From NCBI RefSeq assembly GCF_020382885.2, contig NC_058496.1, positions 17,650,501 through 17,714,500 of the forward strand: a stretch of DNA of 64,000 nt, written 5' to 3'. The notes under the pieces are model-generated. The model was not told where the DNA came from. It saw only the letters and a list, made by a program, of their open reading frames with translations, and ran no database searches. This document shows positions 35,601-43,489 of the stretch, piece by piece. Every line of letters begins with the position of its first letter. Position 1 is the first letter of the stretch. Origin of the DNA: Scatophagus argus (taxonomy: Eukaryota > Chordata > Actinopteri > Scatophagidae). Both the position numbers and the translations under genes were made by a program.

Positions 35601-37088
35601 GAGGTCTCCAAGAAAGGTAACAAACATTCTCTTTTCTTCTGCTTAATCAGGTCAGTCTAAAGTCTCCAGATGTCCAGTTGACGTTACCCATTCAAATCGG
35701 GAACGTCTCATTAGACAAAAAACTGCGCCCTTCCAAAAAAGCTGCTCCTCCTTCCTCTGCAAGAGCTGAAGATACACCGGCTTCTACCTCTACCTCTACC
35801 CCTGACACTTCCACCTCCAATGCTGTTGCCACCCCCGCAATGCCCCCTCGTCCTGCTCCAAAACCGGCTCCTCGTCCTGCACCTCGCTCCAGGCTGTCCT
35901 CCCACAATTCCCCTAGTGCTCCTCCAGCCGATTACCACCAGGGAGCAGAGGGTGGGCTTCCAGTTAACGATGGCTTCCCCAATAAGCGGCAGTCTCAGCT
36001 AGTGTCACCGAATGCTTTCAGCTATGCCCCTGGCCTCTTTTTCTCCCAAAACCAGCAACACAATGGGGTTGGCAATGCACCCAGTGAGTGCACAGGGGCC
36101 ACAGCACCTTACCCAGATGAGAGTGCTGGCTTAATGCCAACACAACTCATCCTGCCTCCAGACTATGGGACCTCAGCATATCCACAAGGTCAGTAAGCAA
36201 TGGGTCATTCGTGACTTCATCCTGGGTCAGATCATGAATGTAGACTGGAATGTAGAGAAGGAGTTAAGGCTGTAGTTTAGTTTGGGTTAACACACATATT
36301 GAGATGATTGTAGTGTTTGTCATACAGTGTAGAAATCCAAAAATGTTCAAATGTTATGCTATAAATATGTGGATATGTTTTTCCTAGTTTGGAAAAGAAA
36401 AGCCTTGGCATGTTGTTACAGCAGTTCTCCCATGAAACCAATGTCTCCCAGACCTCCACATTCTGTGTGAAGTTTGAGCAGCTACATGCACAGACCACCC
36501 CTGAGGATTAGGGTTCCTGTGAATGGTCTGCCTTTGTTTTGCCACTCTTGAACTTTGCTACCACCTACTGGATTTTAAATGCACCTATTGCACCAAATGC
36601 CCCATCAAAGACCAAACCAAAAACATAAACTCCTTGGTAACAAGGTGACATTTATTTTTTTTCTGAAATATCTCTGGACAGTGCCCTCTCGGTGTTCAGC
36701 GTCCAAAGTCCAAGAGTTGACAAAATGGTTGATATATGCTTGTTTGAGTTGACTACTGTGAGCATAAAGCAATAAGCTTGGAGCAGCAGTGAGTGCTTTG
36801 AGGGCTTATTTACTCTGGGTACATATGAACCACCTTATGTGATTGGTAACCATTGTTGAGGCTATATCTAGCCTGAGAAGAAGACCTTCAGTCATTACTC
36901 AGAGCTAATAAAAAAGGTACTTCCACTTATGTGGTTCAGGAAAAAAATCACATAAATCCACTACTTTATTCAATGTTTTTTGTTTTTTTTTTTTTTTGTG
37001 TGTGTGTGTGTGTGTATACTAACCAGCTGGTCTGATGTTGTCTGTTACAGAGGCTCCTCCTTCTTATGATGAGAGCTGCAACACATGA
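18328..37088 (+). CDS. arrdc1: Arrestin domain-containing protein 1
   Basis: Alpha-arrestin adaptor at the plasma membrane. It recruits HECT-type E3 ligases and the ESCRT-I protein TSG101 and drives budding of ARRDC1-mediated microvesicles. Eight exons: 18328-18445, 21511-21621, 29456-29506, 32256-32410, 33603-33785, 34950-35126, 35651-36188, 37051-37088, giving 456 aa (human about 433). The start ATG has a strong context (ACCATGG) and encodes MGKLQQFEITFDKNKVVYSP. Arrestin-N covers roughly residues 5-145 and arrestin-C about 150-300. Exon 7 encodes a Pro/Ser/Thr-rich tail with a PSAP late-domain motif at residues 353-356 (TSG101 binding) and PPDY at 434-437; the last exon adds PPSY at 447-450. 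All hallmark motifs are therefore present. Intron 2 contains a complete BEL/Pao element in sense orientation; other introns hold Tc1-like fragments. Confidence 0.95.
20190..20480 (+). mobile_element. Truncated Tc1/mariner-type element, 5' end only
   Basis: The run CAACACTTTCCATTCAAGTT, then CATTGGTAACAGGTGATAGT and AAAAGGCTCGGTCGTTCGC, matches the start of a well-known long Tc1/IS630-type fish transposon (terminal region plus the first transposase codons). The rest of the transposase is absent. Recognition is from memory. Confidence 0.5.
21108..21376 (+). mobile_element. Tc1-like miniature element (MITE) with transposase relic
   Basis: Terminal inverted repeats are visible: the left end contains ACAAAAGTATGGGGAC and the right end GTCCCCATACTTTTGG. 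Inside, 21195-21260 encodes a relic of the Tc1 transposase catalytic-domain segment (YQDILDxPMLQSLWQQFG-like, plus strand). It belongs to the same family as the copies at 32972-33530 and 55262-55700. It is internally deleted and not autonomous. Confidence 0.65.
21710..21714. repeat. 5-bp target-site duplication, left copy
   Basis: TAACC directly before the 5' LTR; the same five bases follow the 3' LTR at 29117-29121. A 5-bp duplication fits BEL/Pao integration. Confidence 0.9.
21715..22106 (+). repeat. 5' LTR of the BEL/Pao element
   Basis: 392 bp, starts TGTAAGAGCC and ends GCCACTACA. It contains an internal inverted repeat, GCTTCCGAC (21863-21871) with GTCGGAAGC (21926-21934). I see no canonical AATAAA inside. 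The same sequence recurs at 28725-29116. Confidence 0.95.
22509..28610 (+). CDS. BEL/Pao gag-pol polyprotein
   Basis: One open frame of 2033 codons from ATG 22509 (good context, AAGATGG) to TGA 28610; the frame stays open upstream to 22482 but without an ATG. The N-terminal gag has coiled-coil-prone Lys/Glu/Ala repeats (about residues 190-250) and a Pao-type gag domain beginning near residue 348 (DISVFKGDALQFKSF). Zinc knuckles follow: CX2CX3HX4C (about 590) and a canonical CX2CX4HX4C (about 624-637). The protease has LDPGST near 720. RT carries ADIESMFYQV and YVDDCL (about 1142). RNase H-like motifs are SDASEYAYG and WTDSTTVL. Integrase has an HHCC zinc site and DDE residues in GVDYFGPF, RSDNGTNF and GGAWERQI. 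A C-terminal domain typical of Pao integrases (RRRWKQVQYLADLFW) ends it. No frameshift or stop is seen. Confidence 0.93.
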   Translation: MADEDEKRSVEVGQGRSRKLTEKGLEERLQRLIALRRRTLGTLTSQMKEMEAMMSDAQNVENVQDMMESEFAQSLNEFNGLNSELDNLLSEDEKMLDYDNWFEPKMALIKDFIKKTKRWIAVEHKSTGKETVQLEKLNVLDEQQEAVLPNDSISQIGFSNAAKARPCGSHISGTSSTSCVSSTRAKQEAEHAALLERAAALKKRQKLEFEATRIKQQFEFETARIKAEKEELALETALAESQAKLKVLKEYERSEDGTSSNASVQQSLSGNMKKERVSIMLPQQDNVNVHGPAQAQYPRIPQQPQPVSNQSTRAQANRDDDILTVMQKQNEITELLVKQQQLSQLPTKDISVFKGDALQFKSFMRAFEHAIEQKTDNDQDKLYFLEQFTDGEPQELVRSCAHMTPSKGYHEAKRLLHKHYGDELRIASAYIDKALKWPQVKSDDGKALNAYAMFLIACRNSMEDIEFLEEMDNPTNLRTVISKLPYKMKERWRAEAFELKERKGRRARFADLVNYIDRQAKIAMDPLFGNILDSRPITAGKMEQKEKQPARKEVRGSSFATNLVAEGKAPQETHVKPTNTGKMVNAFDKPCLYCQQSHTLASCSKIKGQPHKERVEFLKSKGLCFGCLVPGHLSKFCKRKLECKECTLKHPDILHKLKDESSVSSEKKDGAQGKVSGIEVPITQESCGLTGAGEAECVLSIVPIKIKSKNSDKHVETYAFLDPGSTATFCTEDLQRKLNVKGKPTGILLSTMGQDKTGEQRLMNSFAISDLEVCGLEDTMFIELPKVFTHSNIPVHAGNIPKQSDIQKWPYLHEVSLPEIDADVGLLIGANCSRAMEPWRIINGQAGGPYAVKTAIGWVVNGPVRKDLNDTENEQPHFSVNRISLVEIEKLLVQQYNTDFPERNYDDKEEMSQEDKQFLRSVEKTTIFENGHYSIGLPLRNEKLQMPNNRCVAEQRVACLLRKFKRNPEFFEDYKGFMETIIGKGYAVQVPTHQQNRDDNRVFYIPHHGVYHPKKRKLRVVFDCTSSFQGRCLNSELLQGPDLTNTLVGVLLRFREETVAVMADIESMFYQVKVPEHDADLLRFLWWPNGRLDEPVEEFRMTVHLFGATSSPSVSSYALKRTAEDHRDVASPDAVQTVLRNFYVDDCLRSVATDDDAVTLVSDLRALCNSGGFTLTKWMSNSRKVLLSIPAEHRASEVKDLDLRHDTLPVERTLGVQWDTETDTFTYSMGLQDKPITRRGILSIINSIYDPLGFLAPVILPAKLLLKDLCKEQLGWDENVGGKHAEEWKRWREDVAHLSNFHVRRCLKPIKFGCTTAAQLHHFSDASEYAYGTVSYLLLENEHGKKHCAFLMGKSRVAPLKRVTIPRLELTAAVVAVKVDKMLHQELQVPLQQSVFWTDSTTVLRYIDSETARFKTFVANRISLIREATKPSQWKYIRTKENPADQASRGLKAKSLVQGGTWINGPDFLPNENDWPEQPFVWKESLDNDPEVKNTVAVNTVKVEESMDPMNQLISYYSDWNKLKRSVAWILKVKDVLWKWKEESKGVLTTIKQAEQDPEKKRLKIEQHMKKFKATSEKKSLTLDDLNAAESEIIQFSQRQYFGEEIKVLQKGTQLNRNSSLFKLDPVLQDGTLRVGGRLNKSAMPENAKHPAILSKHSKVATLILRDIHQRTGHCGRSYVLAQLRCRYWIPQANSAIRKIISQCTVCRRMTGKVGEQKMANLPEDRLLPDQPPFTNTGVDYFGPFEVKRGRGTVKRYGVMFTCLTLRAVHIEVADSLDTDSCINAIRRFICRRGQVTIMRSDNGTNFVAAERELRETIQQLDNDKIERALQPKGIKWIFNSPAASHQGGAWERQIRTARRILNSLLKEQAVNDDCLQTIMCEVESIINGRPLTSVSEDANDVEPLTPNHLLLLKSQPLMPPGIFCKDDTYARRRWKQVQYLADLFWTRWTREYLPLLQERQKWLKPRRNFMMGDVVLLVDSSSPRNSWVMGRIVETLPDSSGTVRRVKLKTKTSTLERPVNKLCLLKEATLED
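28725..29116 (+). repeat. 3' LTR of the BEL/Pao element
   Basis: Direct repeat of 21715-22106 at a constant offset of 7010 bases, with no difference found on reading both copies. It is followed by the TAACC duplication (29117-29121) and then by the rest of arrdc1 intron 2. Confidence 0.95.
29507..32255. other. arrdc1 intron 3
   Basis: A 2.7-kb intron with no gene. A (TG)n run of about 20 units lies at 29563-29602. About 31130-31330 carries a common teleost repeat (TTTCTTCACATT, CCCACTTGGGCTC, GGGTCAAAGGTCACTGACCTC). The remainder is AT-rich and unrecognised. Confidence 0.45.
29563..29602. repeat. (TG)n microsatellite
   Basis: Uninterrupted TG dinucleotides, about 20 units, 57 bases into arrdc1 intron 3. 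Confidence 0.95.
32972..33530 (-). mobile_element. Internally deleted Tc1-like transposon with C-terminal transposase fragment
   Basis: Imperfect terminal inverted repeats: left TACAGTATATAGACAAAAGT, right (minus-strand reading) TACACTGTATGGACAAAAGT, both followed by ATTGGG. Minus-strand 33475-33065 encodes 136 aa of the Tc1 transposase catalytic domain: [43 protein letters not shown] and [17 protein letters not shown]. The DNA-binding half and the first catalytic Asp are absent, so it cannot be autonomous. It sits in arrdc1 intron 4. Confidence 0.85.
33786..34949. other. arrdc1 intron 5
   Basis: About 1.2 kb, T-rich (notably 33950-34010). No gene or nameable repeat. Short open frames at 34292-34664 on both strands have no recognisable content. 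Confidence 0.4.
35127..35650. other. arrdc1 intron 6
   Basis: About 520 bp of AT-rich sequence; nothing recognised. Confidence 0.4.
36189..37050. other. arrdc1 intron 7 with polyT/(GT)n near its 3' end
   Basis: Intron of 862 bp before the short last exon. A T-rich run (36975-36997) continues directly into (GT)n (36998-37015), 35 bases before the acceptor at 37050. Apart from this no element is recognised. Confidence 0.6.
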
Positions 37089-38330
37089 AGTGAAGAAGCA
37101 GCAACCTCAAACCAGGATGGTGATTTATTCATTTATCAAACAAAATGTTGAACTAAAACTGCAATTCTTGTACCATATTGCTGCATTTCCAAGAGAAGAG
37201 TCCTGCCATTTTAAAAGGCTGTAACTGATTGGACAAAATGATTGCAAGACAGAAACTTTCATGTAGCCTTGTATGAAAAGTTTTTTTTTTAGGCCTTTTT
37301 TAACCCACAGATTTTGTGTAAGTTTAAAGTTTTTCTAAATGTAGGAGACAGAGCATTTTGAATTGAAATGAAAGTGAATTGTACTCAAATTTTATTACCT
37401 CAGTGAACAAGTTCCTTCATTAACCCAGCGGGGGTTTTCTCTCCTTCAGATCAGCCATAGCCAATCAACACAGGCTTTTTTAAAATCAAGCTTTGGTGTA
37501 CTTTTAGCACTTTGAACATTTTGAAGGAAAGAGAGGGGAAATATGTAGAATTTTTATTTTCTGCTTTTTGTACAGTAATGTGAGTCACATTTTTAGTTGT
37601 GGGTTATTTAGATGACATCTGTGATGTCAAGTATGAAAGTTTGATCTATGAAAACCTGGCAAAATGAACCGTCTGTTATTATTTTATTTTTTTTTCAAAA
37701 GCCAAATAAAAGATTAACTCCTGGATTTTTTTTAAATTGAAAATGATCAAAATCGTCTGGTTGTACTGATATATTTTTCATTTAGCTCGAGTTTGAGTGT
37801 AAGACTAGATACAATGTTTGGTTTAGAAAAATCTCTTGAATTTGCCTTTCGACCAGGATTTCTTCATTTTATTATAAACATGAACAATCCTCATATTGCC
37901 TCGTTGTCAACATATATCTTAGATTTCTGCCTTGTTTGCCATGTTATTTCCATGTCTTGAACTGTGACTGTAGATTTCCACGGAGGAATGTTGTTGTGTG
38001 GTATACTGTATTCTTGTGTTGGGTCTGTACATGTCAGACATCTCTTCTGTGTCTGAATTCTTTTAACAGTTGTACAGTAATACATCATCACTGTCATTTG
38101 ATGTTTTCTTTGGTCTTTCTTAATGTAGGTATCCATCTTAATTATAAAGTTTTAGCAATAAGCTTACCTGTTACTTGATCAAGTTAAATTCATCATTAAT
38201 ACAGAAAGACAATATTGTGTTATTTATTGTTTTGATTGCTTTCTAACTGCTATCTAGATTCCAATAAATCTGTTAAAACCACTTGTGTCGAACAGTTTCA
38301 TACTTTGGACTGTGGTGGTGGGAAAGATAA
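37089..38330 (+). other. arrdc1 3' UTR and flank
   Basis: AATAAA at 37705-37710 (about 620 bases after the stop) and again at 38263-38268 are candidate polyadenylation signals. The second lies close to the start of the decayed LINE. No coding region is seen. Confidence 0.6.
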
Positions 38331-38714
38331 AGGCCTAAATCTGCTTTCTGTTGTTTTTCCACCGATGTTGTACCTGGAATCTGCTGAAGCCACTCTTCCA
38401 GTTTGGGGTTCACAGCCCCCAGTGCACTGATTACCACTGGTATAACTGTTGCCTTCACTCTCCACATCTTTCCTTGTTCTTCTTCAGCCCTTGGTATTTT
38501 ACAAGCTTCTCTGTTGCTTGGGGTACTACATCTATCAACACTGCTGTTGTTGCTTGTTCTGTTGTTGGTCGATCACCACAATGTCTGGCTGGCTAGTTAT
38601 CACTATTTTGTCTGTATCTTGAAGTCCCACAGGATCTTAGCTTGGTTATTCTCAACCACCTTGGAAGGCGTCTTCCATTCTGACCTCGGGACCTCCTACC
38701 CAACTCAGTGCAGA

Positions 38715-38719
38715 TGTTC
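38715..38719. repeat. 5-bp target-site duplication of the younger LINE, left copy
   Basis: TGTTC; the other copy is at 42167-42171. Removing the younger LINE and one copy rejoins the old LINE reading YRN|IC. Confidence 0.75.
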
Positions 38720-41700
38720 AGAATCAGAATCAGAATCAGAATCAGAATTCCTTTATTAATCCCTGGAGGGAAATTCTTGTTTCTACAGACAATTGCACAT
38801 GCAGTATTCCCGACCAAGAAAGGAGAAAAGTGCAGAGTATATAAATAGGATAAACAAAAACTAAAATCTCAAGTACAGTAGTATTTACAAAAACTGTATT
38901 CAAAAAATTTTTTAAGAAAATTTAAAAATACAGGTATGTGCAATGTGTAAAAGTAGCCAATATGTACATTGTATAAACAGTGAGTGTGTCCGTCACAGTG
39001 CTGAGTTTAACAGTTTGATGGCGACAGGCAGGAATGATTTCCTGTGTCGCTCTGTGGTGCATCGTGGCAGTATGAGTCTGTTGCTGAACGAGCTCCTGTA
39101 GCCGATCAGCACATTGTGGAGAGGGTGAGAGGGAAAGTCCAGTATAGTTCTTATTTTGGACAACATCCTCCTCTCAGACACCACTGTCAGAGAGTCCAGT
39201 TCCTCTCCCACAACATGGCTGGCCTTCTTGATGATTCTATTGAGTCTGTTAGTGTCCCTCACCCTCAGGCAGCTGCCCCAGCAGGCAACGGCATATGTGA
39301 TGGCACTGGACACCACCGACTCATAGAACATCCTCAGCATCGTCCTGCAGATGTTGAAGGACCTCAGCCGCCTCAGAAAGTAGAGGCGGCTCTGGCCCTT
39401 TCTGTAGACCATGTCCACGTTCTTGCACCAGTCCAGTTTGTGGTCTAAGTACACCCCCAGGTATTTGTACTCCTCCACCACCTCCACAGTGTCCCCTTTG
39501 ATGTTGATAGGGGTCACTGGAGCCTTAGTCCTCCTCAGGTCCACCACCAGTTCCTTGGTCTTTGTCACATTGAGCTGTAGGTGGTTTTTCCCGCTCCATG
39601 TGACAAAGTTGTCCACTACCGTCCTGTACTCTCTCTCATCCCCCCCAGTAATACACCCAACCACTGCAGAGTCATCAGAAAATTTCTGAAGATGGCAGGA
39701 CTCTGTGCAGTGCGTAAAGTCTGTGGTGTAAATAGTGAAGAGGAAGGGAGAGAGGACAGTCCCCTGTGGAGCCCCGGTGTTGCTGATCACTTCATCTGAC
39801 AGGCAGCACTTCAGGCGTACGTACTGCGGTCTGCCCGTCAGATAGTCTGCGATCCAGGACACCAGTGGGGCATCCACCTGCATCGCTGTCAGCTTCTCAG
39901 CCAGCAGAGCCGGCCTGATGGTGTCAAACGCACTCGAGAAATCGAAGAACGTGATTCTCACAGTGCTTGCCGGCTTGTCTAGGTGAGTGTAGACTCTGTT
40001 CAGCAGGTAGATGATGGCGTCGTCCACTCCAAGGCGGGGCTGGTAGGCGAACTGAAGGGGATCCTGAAGTGGTTGGACCATGGGCCGGAGCTGTTCCAGG
40101 ACGAGTCTTTCCAGGGTCTTCATGATGTGTGACGTCAGGGCCACAGGCCTGTAGTCCTTGGGGTCGCTGGGACGCGGCGTCTTCGGGACAGGAACGAGGC
40201 ATGACGTCTTCCACACCACGGGGACCCTCTGAAGACTCAGACTCAGGTTGAAGACATGATGAAGTACTCCGCTTAGCTGGGGGGCACAGGCTTTCAGGAC
40301 CCTGGGGCTCACACCATCTGGGCCTGCAGCTTTGCCTGCACGGAGTCTCTGCAGCTGTCTTCTCACCTGGTCAGCTGTGAAGGTCATCGTTGGGGTGATG
40401 GGTGGGGGAGGAGTGCTTGTGGTACCCAGGTGAGAGTGGTCCACCCAGGCTTCTGGGGACGAGGTGTGAGCGAGGTCATCCAGATGGAATGTGGGGGGAG
40501 GGAGAGAGGCTGGAGTGGCCGGTTGCTGCAACCTTACTGCTGAGGAGTCGTTTGAAGTGTGAATTGAGGTCCCTGTGTCGAATCTGTTAAAAAACTGATT
40601 CAGCTCATTCGCCCGTTCCACACCGCCATCAACTCCTCCTCTGTTTGGCCCGTAACCTGTGATGGTCCTCATGCCACTCCACACCTCTCTCGTGTTGTTC
40701 TGCTGGAGTTTCCACTCCAGCTTCCTCCGGTACCTCTCCTTTGCCTCCCTGATCTTTATTCTCAGGGTGCGCTGGATAGCTCTCACCTCCTCCCTATTGC
40801 CTGCTCTGAAAGCCCTCTTCTTGTTGTTGAGGATGGCTTTGATGTCCTTGGTTACCCACGGCTTGTTGTTGGGGTAACACTTTACCGTTGTGGTTGGGAC
40901 AATGGTGTCCACACAGAAGTTTATGTAGGCAGTGATGCACTCAGTGAGCCCATCAATGTCCTCGCCGTGGGGCTCACAGAGTGCCTGCCAGTCTGTCACC
41001 TCAAAACAGCCCTGGAGTGTCTCATTGGCCTCGTCTGTCCATCTCCTCACAGTCCTTGAAGTTGCGGGCAGACGCTTTACGAGAGGCACATAGCAGGGGG
41101 AGAGGTGGATCAGGTTGTGATCTGACCTGCCTAGTGGGGGGAGGGGGGAAGAGCTGTAACAATCCTTTGCATTTGCATACAGCAGATCTATTGTTCTTCC
41201 CTCTCTGGTAGGACAGTTCACAAACTGAGTGAAAGTGGGGAGTGTTTTGTCCAGGTTAGTGTGGTTGAAATCACCCGAGATTGCAATGAATGCACTCGGG
41301 TGCTGAGTCTGTATCCGGGCTATTGCAGAGTGAATAGTGTCACATGTCCTGCTGGGGTTTGCAGAGGGGGGAACATAAACAGTTACCATGACAACATGTG
41401 AAAACTCCCTGGGCAAGTAATATGGACGTAGTCCAACGGCACAAAGTTCCACATCCGGGCTGCAGATGCGCTCCTTCACCGTGATGTGAGCTGGATTACA
41501 CCACCGGTTGTTAACGAGCACGGCAAGCCCTCCCCCTTTGTGCTTACCGCTGGTAGCGCAGTCTCTGTCCGCACGGACTGTATGGAAGCCCGTTACCGTC
41601 ACATTGTCGTCGGGTATGTCCTGGTGCAGCCATGTCTCCGTAAAGCACATCAAACTGCACTCCTGGTATTCCCTCTGACTCTGCGACAGTGCCGTCAGCT

Positions 41701-42166
41701 CGTCCATCTTATTCCCGAGTGACCTCACATTTCCCATGACGATAGAGGGGAGACACGGCTTAAACTTTCTAGTCATAAGCCTCCGCTGTTTCAAAGCTTC
41801 CCTCTTCCTCCGTAACTTTTTATTTCCCCTGCATCCCCTGTGCGTTTTAACCCAGCATTCAGCAGGGATTACTCTCGGTGTTTTCCCTGGAGCGGTGGCC
41901 GGCTTCAGGTCCATCAGCTGATCCCGAGTGTAAACAATGCGGGCAGCGAGGAGTTGCATCGCCGCTCCGAAAAGTGTAGTTCAGCGACGAACAAAAACAC
42001 CAAAAAGACCCACAACTTCCTGGTGTGTGGTAGATAGTAGACATTGTAGTCCAGAGAGTAAAAAAGAAAGTAAAGGAGTCGCGAATAATAATAAAATAGT
42101 AAAAAACAGTGAGAAAGATCGGGAGCGTCTGTAACAGGCTGCACACGTATCGACGCATGCGCACTG
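38720..42166 (-). mobile_element. Near-full-length Rex1/L2-type LINE nested in an older LINE
   Basis: About 3.45 kb on the minus strand, with a 5' UTR of about 200 bases (42166-41960), one long EN-RT frame and a 3' UTR (38992-38720). It ends in a short tandem tail: minus strand GGAATTCTGATTCTGATTCT, i.e. GATTCT units. TGTTC is duplicated on both sides. Endonuclease plus reverse transcriptase in one ORF and the hexamer tail suit the CR1/L2/Rex1 group; the exact clade is not settled. Confidence 0.85.
38993..41959 (-). CDS. LINE endonuclease-reverse transcriptase
   Basis: Uninterrupted 988-aa ORF on the minus strand, ATG at 41959-41957. The N-terminus is basic (GNKKLRRKREALKQRR). The APE-type endonuclease begins near residue 75 (MGNVRSLGNKMDELTAL) and has CFTETWL, SGDFNHTNL (about 228) and the GRSDHN motif (about 279). 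The RT has GPDGVSPRVLKAC, DYRPVALTSHIMKTLERLVL, FFDFSSAFDTI, GAPQGTVLSP and the catalytic box FSDDSA (about 760), with Ser in place of the usual Ala of FADD. The C-terminus has the usual YLGVYLD and RLRSF segments. The frame is intact, so the copy is young and could encode an active enzyme. Confidence 0.9.
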   Translation of the reverse strand: MQLLAARIVYTRDQLMDLKPATAPGKTPRVIPAECWVKTHRGCRGNKKLRRKREALKQRRLMTRKFKPCLPSIVMGNVRSLGNKMDELTALSQSQREYQECSLMCFTETWLHQDIPDDNVTVTGFHTVRADRDCATSGKHKGGGLAVLVNNRWCNPAHITVKERICSPDVELCAVGLRPYYLPREFSHVVMVTVYVPPSANPSRTCDTIHSAIARIQTQHPSAFIAISGDFNHTNLDKTLPTFTQFVNCPTREGRTIDLLYANAKDCYSSSPLPPLGRSDHNLIHLSPCYVPLVKRLPATSRTVRRWTDEANETLQGCFEVTDWQALCEPHGEDIDGLTECITAYINFCVDTIVPTTTVKCYPNNKPWVTKDIKAILNNKKRAFRAGNREEVRAIQRTLRIKIREAKERYRRKLEWKLQQNNTREVWSGMRTITGYGPNRGGVDGGVERANELNQFFNRFDTGTSIHTSNDSSAVRLQQPATPASLPPPTFHLDDLAHTSSPEAWVDHSHLGTTSTPPPPITPTMTFTADQVRRQLQRLRAGKAAGPDGVSPRVLKACAPQLSGVLHHVFNLSLSLQRVPVVWKTSCLVPVPKTPRPSDPKDYRPVALTSHIMKTLERLVLEQLRPMVQPLQDPLQFAYQPRLGVDDAIIYLLNRVYTHLDKPASTVRITFFDFSSAFDTIRPALLAEKLTAMQVDAPLVSWIADYLTGRPQYVRLKCCLSDEVISNTGAPQGTVLSPFLFTIYTTDFTHCTESCHLQKFSDDSAVVGCITGGDEREYRTVVDNFVTWSGKNHLQLNVTKTKELVVDLRRTKAPVTPINIKGDTVEVVEEYKYLGVYLDHKLDWCKNVDMVYRKGQSRLYFLRRLRSFNICRTMLRMFYESVVSSAITYAVACWGSCLRVRDTNRLNRIIKKASHVVGEELDSLTVVSERRMLSKIRTILDFPSHPLHNVLIGYRSSFSNRLILPRCTTERHRKSFLPVAIKLLNSAL

Positions 42167-43489
42167 TGTTCCTGTATACCATACCAGCCACTTGGTTATG
42201 ACATTCCATGTACGCTGTTCCTGCCTTCATCTTACACCCTACTATTATGTGCTGGATTGTCTCAGGGGCATCTTTGCACAGCCTGCATCTGGGATCCTGT
42301 CTTTTGTGGTGAACCTGAGTGGTTGATCTTGTACTGAGTGCCTACTGCAATGATTAGTGCTTCTGTGTTGTCCTTCAATCCAGCCTTCTCTAGCCATTGG
42401 TAGGATTTTTTTGATATCAGCCACTTCCTCTAGTTCTCTGTGGTACATGCTGTTCATAGGCTTGTCCCTCCATGATGGTACGTCCCCCTCCTCCTCATCA
42501 TCGTTGCCAGGTTTCTGCTGCCTGGGGTATTCACTTAGCAGTTCATCTCTGGGGGCCGTCTTCCTGATGTATTCCTGGATCTTTGTTGTTTCATCCTGAA
42601 CAGTGGCTCTGACACTCACAAGTCCTCGGCCTCCCTCTTTCCGCTTAGTTAATAGTCTGTGTGTGTTTTTGGATGAAACTCTCAGTGCATTGTTAGGAGC
42701 TTCCTTGTTTTGATATCAGTGGCCTCTATCTCCTCCTCCTTTGTCCAGGTTATTATAACAGCAGGGTATTTAATGACTGGCAGAGCGTATGCCTTGATGG
42801 CCCGGATCTTGTTCTTCTTATTCAGCTGACTTCAAAGGACCTTTGTCACTTTGTGTAGGTATTTGACCATGGCTGACTTCCTTGCGACCTCCTCCTGGTT
42901 TCCTTTTGCTTAGGGGGATCCCAAGGTATATGTGGCTGTCCTGAGCTTCTATAATGTTGATCATGTTTTCTATCTTCGTTACCATCTGACTTCACTTATC
43001 TCGTCTGAATGACATTCTGAAGTCATTCCTGTAAATGTTGCTATATGTCAGGCATGGTCCCAATTGTATTGTAATAACCTATAAGGGTATGATCCTGTGA
43101 CATTTCCTCAAACTTGAGCACACAGTAAAGAATGCTCATTAAAAAAAATAAAAATAAAAATAAAAAAGGATCAGTTACTTTTGAAAAAGGAGCTTAGTGC
43201 CATTGCCTTATATGAAATATTCTAAAGAAAAACATTACTACTAATTACTCATTATTAATGTTAAAAAACTTTGCTTTATCTCTAATAAAATTAAATTAGG
43301 CATATTTTACAATAAATAAAACATCAAAAAGTACATTGAGTCCTCGAGCATCATCTTTTTCAGTATTTATTTACAGTTACATATAATTGTTGGAGTATTA
43401 TATCATTCATTATCATATGTTAAGATAATATTAGTAAATAAATACGTAAGAAGGCCTAAATAATAAACGATCGGATGACGACCAGAGGA

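Larger units (their letters stand above)
38330..43060 (-). mobile_element. Older decayed LINE, minus strand, interrupted by a younger LINE
   Basis: Both flanks of the younger element carry pieces of one LINE. The right flank (42172 to about 43060) encodes, on the minus strand, RT C-terminal pieces including WRDKPMNSMYHRELEEVADI, CAKMP-type cysteine residues and NQVAGMVYRN. The left flank (38714 to about 38330) continues on the minus strand with ICTELG, then NNQAKILWDF- and PDIVVIDQQQN-like pieces, then VKATVIPVVISALGAVNPKL and EEWLQQIPGTT, the familiar 3' end of a fish LINE ORF. Frameshifts and stops are numerous, so it is inactive. Outer limits are approximate. Confidence 0.75.

Noticed and set aside
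38711-38750. CRISPR-like direct repeats (CAGAAT units)
   Set aside because: They are contiguous hexamers forming the 3' tail of the LINE, with no spacers.
39044-39448. Plus-strand open frames opposite the LINE
   Set aside because: They are antisense shadows of the intact 988-aa EN-RT frame, with no domain content of their own.
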